Origin: Pelagicoccus albus
Lineage (GTDB): Bacteria > Verrucomicrobiota > Verrucomicrobiia > Opitutales > Opitutaceae
Direction of reading: 5' to 3'
Assembly: GCF_014230145.1 (NCBI RefSeq)
Contig: NZ_JACHVC010000006.1
Span: 62,001 to 126,000, forward strand
Length of the DNA stretch: 64,000 bases
A program made the position numbers and the translations under genes. The first letter of the stretch is position 1, and every line of letters begins with the position of its first letter. Shown piece by piece: positions 17,858 to 26,407 of this stretch. The notes under the pieces were generated by a model. That model had not been told where the DNA came from. It saw only the letters and a list, made by a program, of their open reading frames with translations, and ran no database searches.

Positions 17858-19216
17858 CTAAGTGCAAGCAGCTAAGCGTTTGCCGCTAAGAATGGAAGCC
17901 CCCATGGCGATCCCATCCACGCAATTACCTCCGAAATGCAGCCCATCGAATTCTGCTTCGAGTGACTTCAGGGCGTTTTTCCACGGGCCGAATTCTGCTG
18001 TGTATTGAGGAATCGCTTGCGGCCATGAGCTGCGATGGATGTAGCAAGGATCTCCTTTCAAGCCGACTAGTTTTTCCAAGTCTCGCAGCGCGATCCCCAG
18101 AAGCTGTTCGTGTTTAGCTTCTCCGAGCTCCGGGTGCTGGATGCCACCTAGCATGACGGTTATCAGGCAGTGGTCCTCTGGAGCTCTACCTTCGTAAAGT
18201 GAAGAGCTGAATAGGGCTCCGAGAATATCAGGAGATTCTTTAGAAGGCACGAGCATACCAAAGCCGTCCAGAGCATGCTCGATCTGATCTCTCTTGAAAC
18301 CGAGGGCCAAGCTGTGGACCGCAGGATAAATCAGGTCGGGAGCGGTGTGTAGCCTTTCCGCTATCGGCTGACTCCAGTCAATTTGCTTGATGGCATAGGA
18401 AGGGAGGCAGACGAAGATTCTCTTGGCGTTTGCTTCGAAGGTTTCGCCTTCTTTGATCCAAGAAACTCGCCACGCATCGTTTTCCCGTCGTACGGAGGTG
18501 ACCTGAGAGCCTAGCCAAAGGCGATTTCCCAGTTTGCGAGCCAATGTTTTTGGAAGGATGCCTAGACCGGTTTTGAAGCTGACGGAGCGTTTTTTGTAGG
18601 CGGTGCCTTCTCTTTTTTGCCTTCGTTTATGTTTGATAGCCCCTTTGATAATAGAGCCGCCGTCTTTCTCAAATCCCCTCATAAGCGGAAAGGCGTGCTG
18701 GAGAATGAGCTTATGTGGGTCGCCTGCGTAGATTCCGCTGACAAATGGGTCTATCGCATAGTCGAGAAAGTCGGGTCCCATCCTGCGGCTAACAAAATCC
18801 GCAACGGTTTCGTTTTCGGCCTCTTCCTCGCTTATTTGTTTGCGAAAAGGTTCGAGCAAGAATCCCAGTTTACCACCCAGAGAGAAAAGAGGGTTGGTAA
18901 TCGCTTGTAATGGGGATGCAGGTACAGGAATCGGGCGCCCATTTTTGACGATGTATCGTTTGCTCGCGATCGCTCTCGTTTCTTGAAGCTCGTCCTCCAA
19001 GCCTAGCACTTGGATCAGCGATTCAACCCATCTGTCGGGGAGGAGCAGGGAGTTTGGCCCAGTTTCTACTAGATAGCCCTGCTCTCTTATAGATGAAATG
19101 GGGCCTCCGGGGGTCGTTTTCTTTTCGATGACGGTGACATCGTAGCCTTTTTCCTGGGCTAGATAGCCTGCGGTTAATCCGGAGATTCCACCTCCGAGTA
19201 CAATTGCGTCCTGCAT
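17858..19216 (-). CDS. hemY: Protoporphyrinogen IX oxidase, FAD-dependent (HemY/HemG PPOX type)
   Basis: 452 residues. The FAD dinucleotide fold is at the N-terminus (VLGGGISGLTAGYLAQ), followed by EKKTTPGGPISS and the C-terminal FAD motif NCVDGIAMGASILSGK. It converts protoporphyrinogen IX to protoporphyrin IX, the penultimate heme step, using oxygen. It is last in a four-gene heme operon with hemF and hemE, which fixes the function. The name hemG is also used for this enzyme type. No ferrochelatase is in the window. Confidence 0.93.
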   Translation of the reverse strand: MQDAIVLGGGISGLTAGYLAQEKGYDVTVIEKKTTPGGPISSIREQGYLVETGPNSLLLPDRWVESLIQVLGLEDELQETRAIASKRYIVKNGRPIPVPASPLQAITNPLFSLGGKLGFLLEPFRKQISEEEAENETVADFVSRRMGPDFLDYAIDPFVSGIYAGDPHKLILQHAFPLMRGFEKDGGSIIKGAIKHKRRQKREGTAYKKRSVSFKTGLGILPKTLARKLGNRLWLGSQVTSVRRENDAWRVSWIKEGETFEANAKRIFVCLPSYAIKQIDWSQPIAERLHTAPDLIYPAVHSLALGFKRDQIEHALDGFGMLVPSKESPDILGALFSSSLYEGRAPEDHCLITVMLGGIQHPELGEAKHEQLLGIALRDLEKLVGLKGDPCYIHRSSWPQAIPQYTAEFGPWKNALKSLEAEFDGLHFGGNCVDGIAMGASILSGKRLAACT

Positions 19217-19259
19217 GCAGTGTTTCCCAGTTTACGGGATGCTTAGTGCTCTGGTGAGC

Positions 19260-19676
19260 CTAGATAATGGTGTGGTGCTGAAATCCGTAAAGCTTCACGT
19301 TTCTTATCCACTCGCTGGCTTCGTGAATGCTATCGAATATTTCGTAGCGAATTTTGATATTGGACCCGAAGGCCGCATTGAAAAGACAAGCCGATTCGTA
19401 GTTTTGTCCTCGGGAGAAAACCCAAGCGGAGCAGCTCCGCCCCCTGATCGCCTCGGACTTCTTAACGCAGTCGAAGACCCTCTTCACGTCCTTCATGGTA
19501 ATGCCCTGCAGGCTTGCCGATGAGGCATTCCAGATCAGGTGCATGTCTTTCCGAAACTTCTCATGTTTCAAGACCCCGTTGTATACATCTATAAATCCGG
19601 CTGGGGTCAGAGGACCGTCCAGACGGATAAGCAAGCAGTTGAGCTCGGGAAGATGTTCGACCGGGGGAATCTTCAT
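19260..19676 (-). CDS. SpoIIAA/STAS-like protein of unknown role inside the heme operon
   Basis: 138 residues, no signal peptide or membrane segment. The alternating strands and helices (LNCLLIRLDGPLTPAGFIDVYNGV, then MHLIWNASSASLQGITMKDV) resemble SpoIIAA-like/STAS proteins that bind small ligands or partner proteins. I do not recognise a catalytic motif. It starts 11 bases after the hemE stop and ends 43 bases before hemY on the same strand, so it is co-transcribed with heme genes. A regulatory or carrier role in late heme synthesis is inference; chance inclusion in the operon is possible. Confidence 0.7.
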   Translation of the reverse strand: MKIPPVEHLPELNCLLIRLDGPLTPAGFIDVYNGVLKHEKFRKDMHLIWNASSASLQGITMKDVKRVFDCVKKSEAIRGRSCSAWVFSRGQNYESACLFNAAFGSNIKIRYEIFDSIHEASEWIRNVKLYGFQHHTII

Positions 19677-19687
19677 AGGCGTTTGTT

Positions 19688-20722
19688 TTAACCGGGTCGC
19701 TTCCAGTTCGTAACTGTTTCGACAAGCGTCTCCATGTTTTCGATACTTGCTGTCGGGTGTATGCCATGTCCGAGGTTGAAAATATGGCCTGGTCTCTCAC
19801 TCATCGCCGTAAGAATTCTCTGAGCACTCGAACGCACGATGCTAGGGTTAGTATCTAGGAGGACGGGGTCAAGATTTCCTTGTATCGCGATGTCGTTTGG
19901 AACGAGCTGCGCCGCTTCCTCGATGGGGATCGTCCAATCGACGGCGATGGCCTTGGGGCGGCACGCTGCTTGACGCGCGATTTGTGGCGTAGTGCCTTTG
20001 GCATAAATGATGATGGGTACTTGGCTACCGACTTTCTCGATGATCCTACGTATCCATTTTAAAGATGCTTCTTCGTAGTTTTCTCCTGCGATGATTCCTC
20101 CCCAAGAATCGAATATTTGAATAGCTTCCGCTCCTGCTGCGTGCTGCATGCGGAAATAGGATACCAGGGCGTCGGAAATCTTCTCCATCAACAATTCGAA
20201 GGTGTCTCTGTCTTGGTAAAATAGAGCCTTCACTTTCGAGAAGTCCTTGGAGCTTCCGCCTTCCAGCATGTAGGTGGCTAGCGTCCAGGGAGAACCGCCG
20301 AAGCCGAGCAGCATTTTGGAGCCATCCAATTCGGCTTTGATAAGCTTCAACGCCTCCGCTACGTAGTTGAGTTTCTCCTCTATTGCCGTGGTAGAAAGCT
20401 TCTCGATCTGGTCCTTGTTTTCCAAGGTATAATCCATGCCTATTCCGCCTTTTTCTCTGAAGTGGTAGCCTTGTCCCATTGCCTCGGGGATGACGAGGAT
20501 GTCGGAAAATAGGATGGCGGCGTCTAGGGGGAAACGGCGTAGTGGTTGCATGGTGACCTCGAGGGCGAGCTCGGGAGTCTGAGCCAGCTGCAGGAAACTG
20601 TATTTCTCTTTTAAGGCTCGATACTCGGGCAGGTATCGCCCGGCTTGGCGCATTACCCAGATCGGCGGGCGGTCCAGGGGCTTGCAATCGAGAGCTGCTA
20701 GGAATCTTTGGCGTGAATTCAT
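19688..20722 (-). CDS. hemE: Uroporphyrinogen decarboxylase
   Basis: 344 residues from the ATG at 20722. The family signature [18 protein letters not shown] lies at the N-terminus, with the active-site region [16 protein letters not shown] and [17 protein letters not shown] also intact. It removes four carboxyl groups from uroporphyrinogen III to give coproporphyrinogen III. The ATG overlaps the TGA of hemF (ATGA at 20719-20722), which supports this start over a TTG 12 bases upstream. Together with hemF and hemY it covers three consecutive late heme steps. Confidence 0.96.
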   Translation of the reverse strand: MNSRQRFLAALDCKPLDRPPIWVMRQAGRYLPEYRALKEKYSFLQLAQTPELALEVTMQPLRRFPLDAAILFSDILVIPEAMGQGYHFREKGGIGMDYTLENKDQIEKLSTTAIEEKLNYVAEALKLIKAELDGSKMLLGFGGSPWTLATYMLEGGSSKDFSKVKALFYQDRDTFELLMEKISDALVSYFRMQHAAGAEAIQIFDSWGGIIAGENYEEASLKWIRRIIEKVGSQVPIIIYAKGTTPQIARQAACRPKAIAVDWTIPIEEAAQLVPNDIAIQGNLDPVLLDTNPSIVRSSAQRILTAMSERPGHIFNLGHGIHPTASIENMETLVETVTNWKRPG

Positions 20723-21639
20723 TTGTCGGCCCAATCTTGGGGTTTGAGAAAAGTTTCGTAAAGCTCGGCTTCAGGGCTGCCGGCTTCTGGTTGATAATCG
20801 TATCGCCATTCCACGACAGGAGGAAGTGACATAAGGATGGATTCTGTTCGGCCGTTGCTTTGTAAGCCAAAGTGAGTTCCGCGATCCCATACTAAGTTGA
20901 ATTCTACGTATCGACCTCGCCGATACAGTTGGAATTTCCTCTCTCGTTCAGAGTAGGGAGTACTTGATCGTTGCTCAACGATACCCGCATAGGCTTCCTT
21001 GAAATGCTCTGCTACGCTTTGGATTAACCCGAAGGCGTTGTCGAAACCGCCCTCGTCGAAATCGTCGAAGAAAAGTCCGCCAATCCCGCGCGGTTCATTG
21101 CGATGTTTTAGGAAGAAATACTCGTCACACCACGCTTTGAATTTGGGATATAGGTGCTCGCCAAAGGGGGAGCAGGCGTCTCGGGCATGCTTGTGCCAGG
21201 CGATACAGTCTTCTGTGAAGCCGTAGTAGGGGGTAAGGTCAAATCCTCCGCCAACCCACCAGATGTCTCCTTCACCTTCCTCTCGGGCTGGGGCTACAAA
21301 GAATCGTACGTTGGCATGAGAGGTGGGAACGTACGGATTTCGGGGATGGATTACGATCGAAACTCCTGTCGCATGAAAAGGGCGTCCTGCTAATTGGGGG
21401 CGGCTCGCGGTTGCGGAAGGGGGAAGTTTATCTCCCATCACGTGCGAGAAGTTGACCCCTGCTTTTTCGAAGGTATCGCCGCCCTCGAGGACCGCTGAGA
21501 TTCCACCGCCGCCTTCCTCTCGATTCCATTTGTCGAGGATGAAGGAGGTTTCGGACTTTTCTAATTCCTCGAGTTTCGCGCAGAGACGGCTTTGGTAGTC
21601 GAGGAGGTACTTCTTTGCTTTTTCTAGAGAATCAGGCAC
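20719..21639 (-). CDS. hemF: Oxygen-dependent coproporphyrinogen III oxidase
   Basis: 306 residues, the normal HemF length. Signature regions are present: [47 protein letters not shown], and [15 protein letters not shown] with R.ES followed by SLPP near the C-terminus. It converts coproporphyrinogen III to protoporphyrinogen IX with O2. Use of HemF and an FAD-type PPOX points to aerobic heme synthesis. The start is GTG at 21639. It is the first gene of the operon hemF-hemE-small protein-hemY, overlapping hemE by 4 bases. Confidence 0.96.
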   Translation of the reverse strand: MPDSLEKAKKYLLDYQSRLCAKLEELEKSETSFILDKWNREEGGGGISAVLEGGDTFEKAGVNFSHVMGDKLPPSATASRPQLAGRPFHATGVSIVIHPRNPYVPTSHANVRFFVAPAREEGEGDIWWVGGGFDLTPYYGFTEDCIAWHKHARDACSPFGEHLYPKFKAWCDEYFFLKHRNEPRGIGGLFFDDFDEGGFDNAFGLIQSVAEHFKEAYAGIVEQRSSTPYSERERKFQLYRRGRYVEFNLVWDRGTHFGLQSNGRTESILMSLPPVVEWRYDYQPEAGSPEAELYETFLKPQDWADK

Positions 21640-21791
21640 TTCGGGGCTAATGTGTACGAGGAAAACCCTTCAGGGCTAGATATTTGTTTCCGAATTTCGG
21701 GAAGTGGCGTCTCCCGGTGTAGAGGATATTCGGTCTCCCCATAGGTAGATGACTCCATTCAGCTGGCTATCGCTGAGGCCGTTACAAAGCC

Positions 21792-21962
21792 ATGCTCGAA
21801 ACATTTCTCTTCGTATACGGTATCCTGATCGTAGCAGGCTCTTGGCTAATGCTCAATGGTGTGGCGGAAGCTCCCATTGGTTATGAAGACGAGGATGGTT
21901 TTCACTATGCGACCGCGCCTGTTCGTGCAGATAGAGATGCTCGACAGGCGGACGAGGTCTAG
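21792..21962 (+). CDS. Small membrane-anchored hypothetical protein, 56 residues
   Basis: An ATG at 21792 opens a 56-codon frame: a hydrophobic helix (about residues 4-22, FLFVYGILIVAGSWLML), then an acidic, charged tail ending ADEV. It is followed 22 bases later by a very strong rho-independent terminator, which supports a real transcript. I do not recognise a family. It is divergent from hemF and sits between the heme operon and an orphan response regulator. A small inner-membrane protein is the best description. Confidence 0.6.
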   Translation: MLETFLFVYGILIVAGSWLMLNGVAEAPIGYEDEDGFHYATAPVRADRDARQADEV

Positions 21963-21983
21963 GCTAGCCTGGACCTTCAATGA

Positions 21984-22024
21984 AAAGAGCCCTGCAGAAG
22001 TGTCTGCAGGGCTCTTTCGTTTTT
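21984..22024 (+). terminator. Strong rho-independent terminator
   Basis: A perfect 15-bp stem (AAAGAGCCCTGCAGA / TCTGCAGGGCTCTTT) with a 4-base loop is followed by CGTTTTTTAA. It ends the small-ORF transcript and may also serve the convergent regulator gene. Confidence 0.93.
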
Positions 22025-22041
22025 TAATTTTCTCGTTCAGC

Positions 22042-22791
22042 CTAGTTCGTATTTTGCGAACGTACGAGTGGCTCGTATTGGTAACCGATCCCGTGGATGG
22101 TCTTCAAGTTGTCGAGAGGGGCTTCCTTGCGTTTGAAAAGGTCCCTGATTTTGACGATGTATTGGTCGAGCGAACGGCTTCGGATGTCGGCGTGGATACC
22201 CCAAACCGAGTGGATCAAGTTCTTGCGGGTGATGATCGTATCCGGGTTTTCGTGAAGGTAGGAAAGGATTCCGATTTCTTTGCGTCCGATGTTTACGATT
22301 TCGCCGTCCGGGAAAGTAATTTCCATGCTGGTAGGGTTAACCGAGGCGGTATTGAACTCGAAGGGCGCATCGGTAAGCTTAACGTTTTTCGTGACGTTGA
22401 AGTCGTGCGCCACTTCGGCTCGGCGGAGTACTGCGTGGATTCTGGCTACCAGCTCTGGGGATGAGAAGGGCTTGGTCACGTAGTCGTCTGCTCCTAGTTC
22501 TAGCCCTTTGACTTTGGAGATTTCCGAATCGTTTCCGGTGAGGAAAATGGTTGGGATATTGATGTCTTCGCGCTTCAGGTCCTCTAGGAAGGAGAATCCG
22601 TTCTGGTCGGGTAGGGTGAGATCGAGTAGGAGGATATTCGCGAAATTGTGCTTCAAAAACCGCATCGCCAGCGCGCAGCGGTTGCATACTTGAGTCTGCA
22701 TGCCTGCCGCTTCGAGGTGTTCAGAGATTACGTTGGCAAGTTCGTTTTCGTCTTCAACGATTAGTACAAGCGGTTTGGGTTTTGTAGGCAT
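22042..22791 (-). CDS. Orphan OmpR-family response regulator
   Basis: 249 residues. The receiver domain (about 8-122) has VEDEN, LLLDLTLPDQNG and YVTKPFS. The winged-helix output domain (about 140-240) has INIGRKEIGILSYL-type core and SRSLDQYIVKIRDLF, ending GIGYQYEP. No kinase gene is adjacent, so the partner is elsewhere. A short linker of about 15 residues separates the domains. The 225 bases upstream to hisG contain the divergent promoter region, with nothing else recognised. Confidence 0.93.
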   Translation of the reverse strand: MPTKPKPLVLIVEDENELANVISEHLEAAGMQTQVCNRCALAMRFLKHNFANILLLDLTLPDQNGFSFLEDLKREDINIPTIFLTGNDSEISKVKGLELGADDYVTKPFSSPELVARIHAVLRRAEVAHDFNVTKNVKLTDAPFEFNTASVNPTSMEITFPDGEIVNIGRKEIGILSYLHENPDTIITRKNLIHSVWGIHADIRSRSLDQYIVKIRDLFKRKEAPLDNLKTIHGIGYQYEPLVRSQNTN

Positions 22792-23016
22792 GTTGTTGTG
22801 AGGATTGTTTAGGCTGGAATGTTGAGAAACGGTAGAATTCTCGAAAAGCTTCGGCTTCAGGGATTACTTTGAGTCCGGCGTAATCGATCAGACCGTTACT
22901 TTCTAATGAATAATACCCATATTTAACAGATGTAAAATCACAAAATGTAAAAAACGGAATTTTGTTAAGTTAGATTTGGCTTGTGACTGGGGCCGTCTCG
23001 GTTTTTTGAGTTTCTC

Positions 23017-23901
23017 GTGTCACAAGAACAGTCACTCATCATGTTTGGTCTGCCAAAAGGCAGCCTAGAAGAACCCACCATCCGTCTATTCAAAAAAGCC
23101 GGTTGGAATATCCGCAAAAGCTCTCGGTCATACAAGCCGAGCATAGATGACCCCGAGTTGGATGGACGTTTCGTCCGCAGCCAGGAGATCAGCCGTTATG
23201 TGGATCATGGATTTTTCGACTGTGGCTTGTGTGGATACGACTGGGTTGTGGAAAACGAGTCCGATGTGGTAGAAGTTTGTGATCTCGTATACAGCCGAGC
23301 CTCGAATCGTCCCTCCTACTGGGTGCTTGCGGTGCCGGAAGCTTCGCCCATCAAGACGATCAAGGATTTGCAGGGTAAGCGCATCGCCACGGAAGTGGTC
23401 GGATTAACCCGTAAGTTCCTGGCCGAACACGGAGTGACCGCCGACATCGAATTTTCTTGGGGAGCCACGGAAGTGAAGGTCCCCGACATGGTTGACGCGA
23501 TTGTCGACCTGACTGAAACAGGTAATTCTCTCCGCGCCAATAAGCTGCGCATCGTCGAAACTTTGCTCAAGACCAACACCAAGTTGATCGCCAACAAAAA
23601 GAGTTGGGAGGACCCCGCTAAGAGAGCAAAGATCGAGAACATGGCGATGATGTTGCAGGCGGCACTCTCCGCGGCGGATAAGGTCGGCATCAAACTCAAT
23701 GCGAAGCAGGAGAATCTGTCTGAAATCCTTAAGATTTTGCCCGCTTTGCGTGACCCAACGGTCAACGCTTTGTCAGACAAAGATTGGGCCGCAGTTGAAG
23801 TTGTGATGGAGGAAAAGCTCGTTCGCGACATCATCCCACGCGTCAAGGAGTTGGGTGCTGTGGATATTATCGAGTATCCGCTCAACAAGGTCGTTCGCTA
23901 G
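23017..23901 (+). CDS. hisG: ATP phosphoribosyltransferase, long (HisG-L) form
   Basis: 294 residues, the length of the long form, whose C-terminal domain (about 220-290) binds histidine for feedback inhibition, so no HisZ is needed. Core motifs are [16 protein letters not shown], the PRPP-binding region [16 protein letters not shown] (about 166-181), and [11 protein letters not shown] at the end. It catalyses the first step of histidine synthesis from ATP and PRPP. The GTG at 23017 is preferred because a start at ATG 23041 would remove part of the first beta strand. It is not linked to other his genes here. Confidence 0.95.
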   Translation: MSQEQSLIMFGLPKGSLEEPTIRLFKKAGWNIRKSSRSYKPSIDDPELDGRFVRSQEISRYVDHGFFDCGLCGYDWVVENESDVVEVCDLVYSRASNRPSYWVLAVPEASPIKTIKDLQGKRIATEVVGLTRKFLAEHGVTADIEFSWGATEVKVPDMVDAIVDLTETGNSLRANKLRIVETLLKTNTKLIANKKSWEDPAKRAKIENMAMMLQAALSAADKVGIKLNAKQENLSEILKILPALRDPTVNALSDKDWAAVEVVMEEKLVRDIIPRVKELGAVDIIEYPLNKVVR

Positions 23902-23926
23902 ATAATAGCTAAAATCTAGCATCTTT

Positions 23927-23958
23927 CGCCATTTTCAGGGTGTTTTATGGCGTTTTCT
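23927..23958 (+). terminator. Possible hisG terminator
   Basis: A 6-bp stem (CGCCAT / ATGGCG) with a 14-base loop is followed by TTTTCTCTT, 26 bases after the hisG stop. It is weak but well placed. Confidence 0.4.
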
Positions 23959-23967
23959 CTTGCTCAG

Positions 23968-24078
23968 AGCGGGGGAGAGTGCGATCTCTGCCCGCTTGCG
24001 ACACATAACAAGCTCAACCCAGTCGCGCAGCTTCCGGTTGAGCTATTCTAAATCAAACCCGAGTCAGCTCGCTGGCTC
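23968..24078 (+). promoter_or_regulatory. Structured rpsA leader with three hairpins, likely autoregulatory
   Basis: Three consecutive inverted repeats precede rpsA. Hairpin 1 is at 23968-23996 (AGCGGG...CCCGCT with inner AGAG/CTCT). Hairpin 2 is at 24011-24044 (AGCTCAACC / GGTTGAGCT, perfect 9 bp). Hairpin 3 is at 24061-24078 (GAGTCAGC / GCTGGCTC, one wobble). No Shine-Dalgarno-like sequence precedes the candidate ATGs. In E. coli the rpsA leader also has three hairpins and no good Shine-Dalgarno, and S1 represses its own translation there. The analogy is inference. Confidence 0.5.
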
Positions 24079-24137
24079 ACCTTTTGGCAGCTTGTTTCGG
24101 ACACTGGAAGCCCCGTCGTCAATCTGTCACGTTTATC

Positions 24138-25799
24138 ATGAGTTCAATAATGTCTGAACTTCTTGCCCAGACCTCCTTCGATCAGCTCAAGGAAGGTTCT
24201 ATCGTAAAGGGCACTATCACTGAAATCCGCCAAAATGAAGTTGTCGTTGATATCGGCGGTAAGTCCGAAGGTCTCGTTCCAGGTCAAGAATTCGTCGACC
24301 TGGGCGAACTGCAGATCGGTGAAGAAATCGAAGTCTTCCTCGAAAAGCTCGAAAACAAGGAAGGCAACCCGCTTCTCTCCTTCGACAAGGCGGAGCAAAA
24401 GAAGAACTGGGAGAACATCATCACCAAGTGTGAAGAAGGTTCAATCGTTCAGGGCCGCGTCAAGGGCAAGGTCAAGGGCGGTCTTATCGTGGCAATGGGT
24501 GTGGACGCGTTCCTCCCTGCTTCCCACATCGATATCCAGCCTCCTAAGAACCTCGACCAGTACATCGGTCAGACCTACGACTACAAGGTTCTCAAAATCA
24601 ATTTGGAGCGTAAGAACATCGTTCTTTCCCGCCGCGAGCTGATCGAAGAGCAACGCGCTTCCAAGCGTCGCGACCTCCTCGAGCGCGTCAACCCAGGCGA
24701 TGTCGTCAAGGGTGTCGTCAAGAACATCACCGATTTCGGTGCGTTCATCGATCTCGACGGTATGGACGGTCTTCTTCACATCACCGACATGAGCTGGGGT
24801 CGTATCTCTCACCCGAGCGAAATGCTTAAGCAGGGTGAAGAAATCGATGTTATGATCATCGAGATCAACCGTGAGAAGGAGCGTGTCTCCCTCGGTCTCA
24901 AGCAGACCAAGTCAAACCCATGGCAGGACATCGAAGCGAAGTACCCAATCGGCGCTAAGGTTGCCGGTAAGGTGGTTAACCTCGTTCCTTACGGCGCGTT
25001 CATCGAAATCGAAGAAGGTGTCGAAGGTCTCGTTCACGTTACCGAAATGTCTTGGACCAAGCGTATCACCAAGCCGAGCGAACTGCTCAAGGTTGGTGAC
25101 GAAGTCGAAGCAGTTGTTCTCGGAATCCAGAAGGACGAAGAGAAGATTTCTCTCGGTATCCGTCAGCTCGATCCAAACCCATGGGATATGGTCGTACACA
25201 ACTACCCAGTTGGCGCCCACGTACACGGCAAGGTTCGCAACATCACCACTTACGGCGCGTTCGTTGAGCTCGAAGAAGGCATCGACGGTATGGTCCACGT
25301 TTCCGACATGTCTTGGACTCGTAAGATCAACCACCCATCCGAAGTCCTCAAGAAAGCTGACGAAATCGACGCGATCGTACTCGACGTAGATACCAACAAC
25401 CAGCGTATCTCACTCGGAATGAAGCAGCTTGCTGACGATCCATGGGAAGATATCGACGGTCGTTTCCGTATCGGCGACGTGGTTTCCGGAACCGTTTCCA
25501 AGATCACTTCTTTCGGCGCATTCGTCGAATTGCAGGATCACATCGACGGTCTCGTACACATCAGCCAGATCAGCGAAGAGCGCGTAGAGAAGATCAAGGA
25601 TGTCGTAGACATCGGAGCGGAAGTTACTGCTCGCGTTATCAAGATCGACCGCGAAGAGCGTCGTCTTGGTCTCTCGATCAAGGCTGCAAACTACGACGAC
25701 AGCCAGCTCGCTCAGGAAACTGCGACTTACGACAACATGAGCGACGGTGGAGACTTGATGAACTTGGGCGATATCCTCGACCAAGCCTCCAACAAGTAA
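24138..25799 (+). CDS. rpsA: 30S ribosomal protein S1
   Basis: 553 residues from the ATG at 24138; the ATG at 24150 is an equal alternative. Six S1 (OB-fold) repeats are visible, beginning GSIVKGTITEIR, GSIVQGRVKGKV, GDVVKGVVKNIT, GAKVAGKVVNLV, GAHVHGKVRNIT and GDVVSGTVSKIT. Repeats 3-6 carry the typical GAF(I/V) and DMSW/EMSW signatures. This is the full six-repeat architecture of long bacterial S1, which unwinds and docks mRNA on the 30S subunit. Codon use is strongly biased to C-ending codons compared with neighbours, fitting very high expression. A strong terminator follows. Confidence 0.97.
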   Translation: MSSIMSELLAQTSFDQLKEGSIVKGTITEIRQNEVVVDIGGKSEGLVPGQEFVDLGELQIGEEIEVFLEKLENKEGNPLLSFDKAEQKKNWENIITKCEEGSIVQGRVKGKVKGGLIVAMGVDAFLPASHIDIQPPKNLDQYIGQTYDYKVLKINLERKNIVLSRRELIEEQRASKRRDLLERVNPGDVVKGVVKNITDFGAFIDLDGMDGLLHITDMSWGRISHPSEMLKQGEEIDVMIIEINREKERVSLGLKQTKSNPWQDIEAKYPIGAKVAGKVVNLVPYGAFIEIEEGVEGLVHVTEMSWTKRITKPSELLKVGDEVEAVVLGIQKDEEKISLGIRQLDPNPWDMVVHNYPVGAHVHGKVRNITTYGAFVELEEGIDGMVHVSDMSWTRKINHPSEVLKKADEIDAIVLDVDTNNQRISLGMKQLADDPWEDIDGRFRIGDVVSGTVSKITSFGAFVELQDHIDGLVHISQISEERVEKIKDVVDIGAEVTARVIKIDREERRLGLSIKAANYDDSQLAQETATYDNMSDGGDLMNLGDILDQASNK

Positions 25800-25828
25800 C
25801 CCTGTATCTCAATTCTCGATACTTTCGA

Positions 25829-25859
25829 AGCGGGCCCCGAGCGGGGTCCGCTTTTTTTG
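25829..25859 (+). terminator. rpsA terminator
   Basis: A 10-bp GC-rich stem (AGCGGGCCCC / GGGGTCCGCT, one G-U) with a GAGC loop is followed by a T7 run, 29 bases after the rpsA stop. Confidence 0.93.
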
Positions 25860-25993
25860 TCAGGCCAGGTGTCTAGGTCGATTCGCTTGCCTTACATTTT
25901 TTTGAAAGCTCGACTACTTTTGTGGGAAGTTCCTGCGCTCTTTTCACCATTTGCCTTGAAATCAGGGATTTATTAGGAAACTTTCGAGCTGTC

Positions 25994-26368
25994 ATGACCG
26001 TTTCTGACTTTGTACCCGTTCTGATTCAAATCGCCCTCGCTGCAGGGCTCGCAGGCGCAATCCTGACTGGCAGTGTCCTTCTTGGACAGCGTGGCTCCAA
26101 GAATAAGATAAAGAACTACGCCTACGAGTGCGGGATTAAAACAGATGGCAAGACGAGCACGCGTTTCTCGGTTAAGTTTTACGTGACGGCGATGCTCTTT
26201 ATTCTCTTCGATATCGAAGTCCTTTTTCTGATCCCCTGGGTGCTGGTTTACCGCGAGTTCGTGGCTAACAGTCTTCCGATTCTTGGCCCAATCCTCTTTT
26301 TCCTCGGAGTCCTGGTGGCAGGGCTTGTCTACGAGTTGAAGAAGGGCGCTTTGGAGTGGGAAAAGTAA
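25994..26368 (+). CDS. nuoA: NADH-quinone oxidoreductase subunit A
   Basis: 124 residues from the ATG at 25994. Three membrane helices are at about 8-28, 62-85 and 92-112. The conserved loop YECGIK and FSVKFYVTAMLFILFDIEVLFLIPW are both diagnostic of NuoA/NdhC. The subunit lies in the membrane arm of complex I next to the quinone site. A longer frame upstream (from 25922) lacks family similarity and was not used. No other nuo gene is adjacent; the next gene is a diadenylate cyclase fusion, so complex I genes are split in this genome. Confidence 0.95.
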   Translation: MTVSDFVPVLIQIALAAGLAGAILTGSVLLGQRGSKNKIKNYAYECGIKTDGKTSTRFSVKFYVTAMLFILFDIEVLFLIPWVLVYREFVANSLPILGPILFFLGVLVAGLVYELKKGALEWEK

Positions 26369-26407
26369 GGCGGTTCTAACCAGGTCGCTGGGGGGCGTTG
26401 CCCCGTC

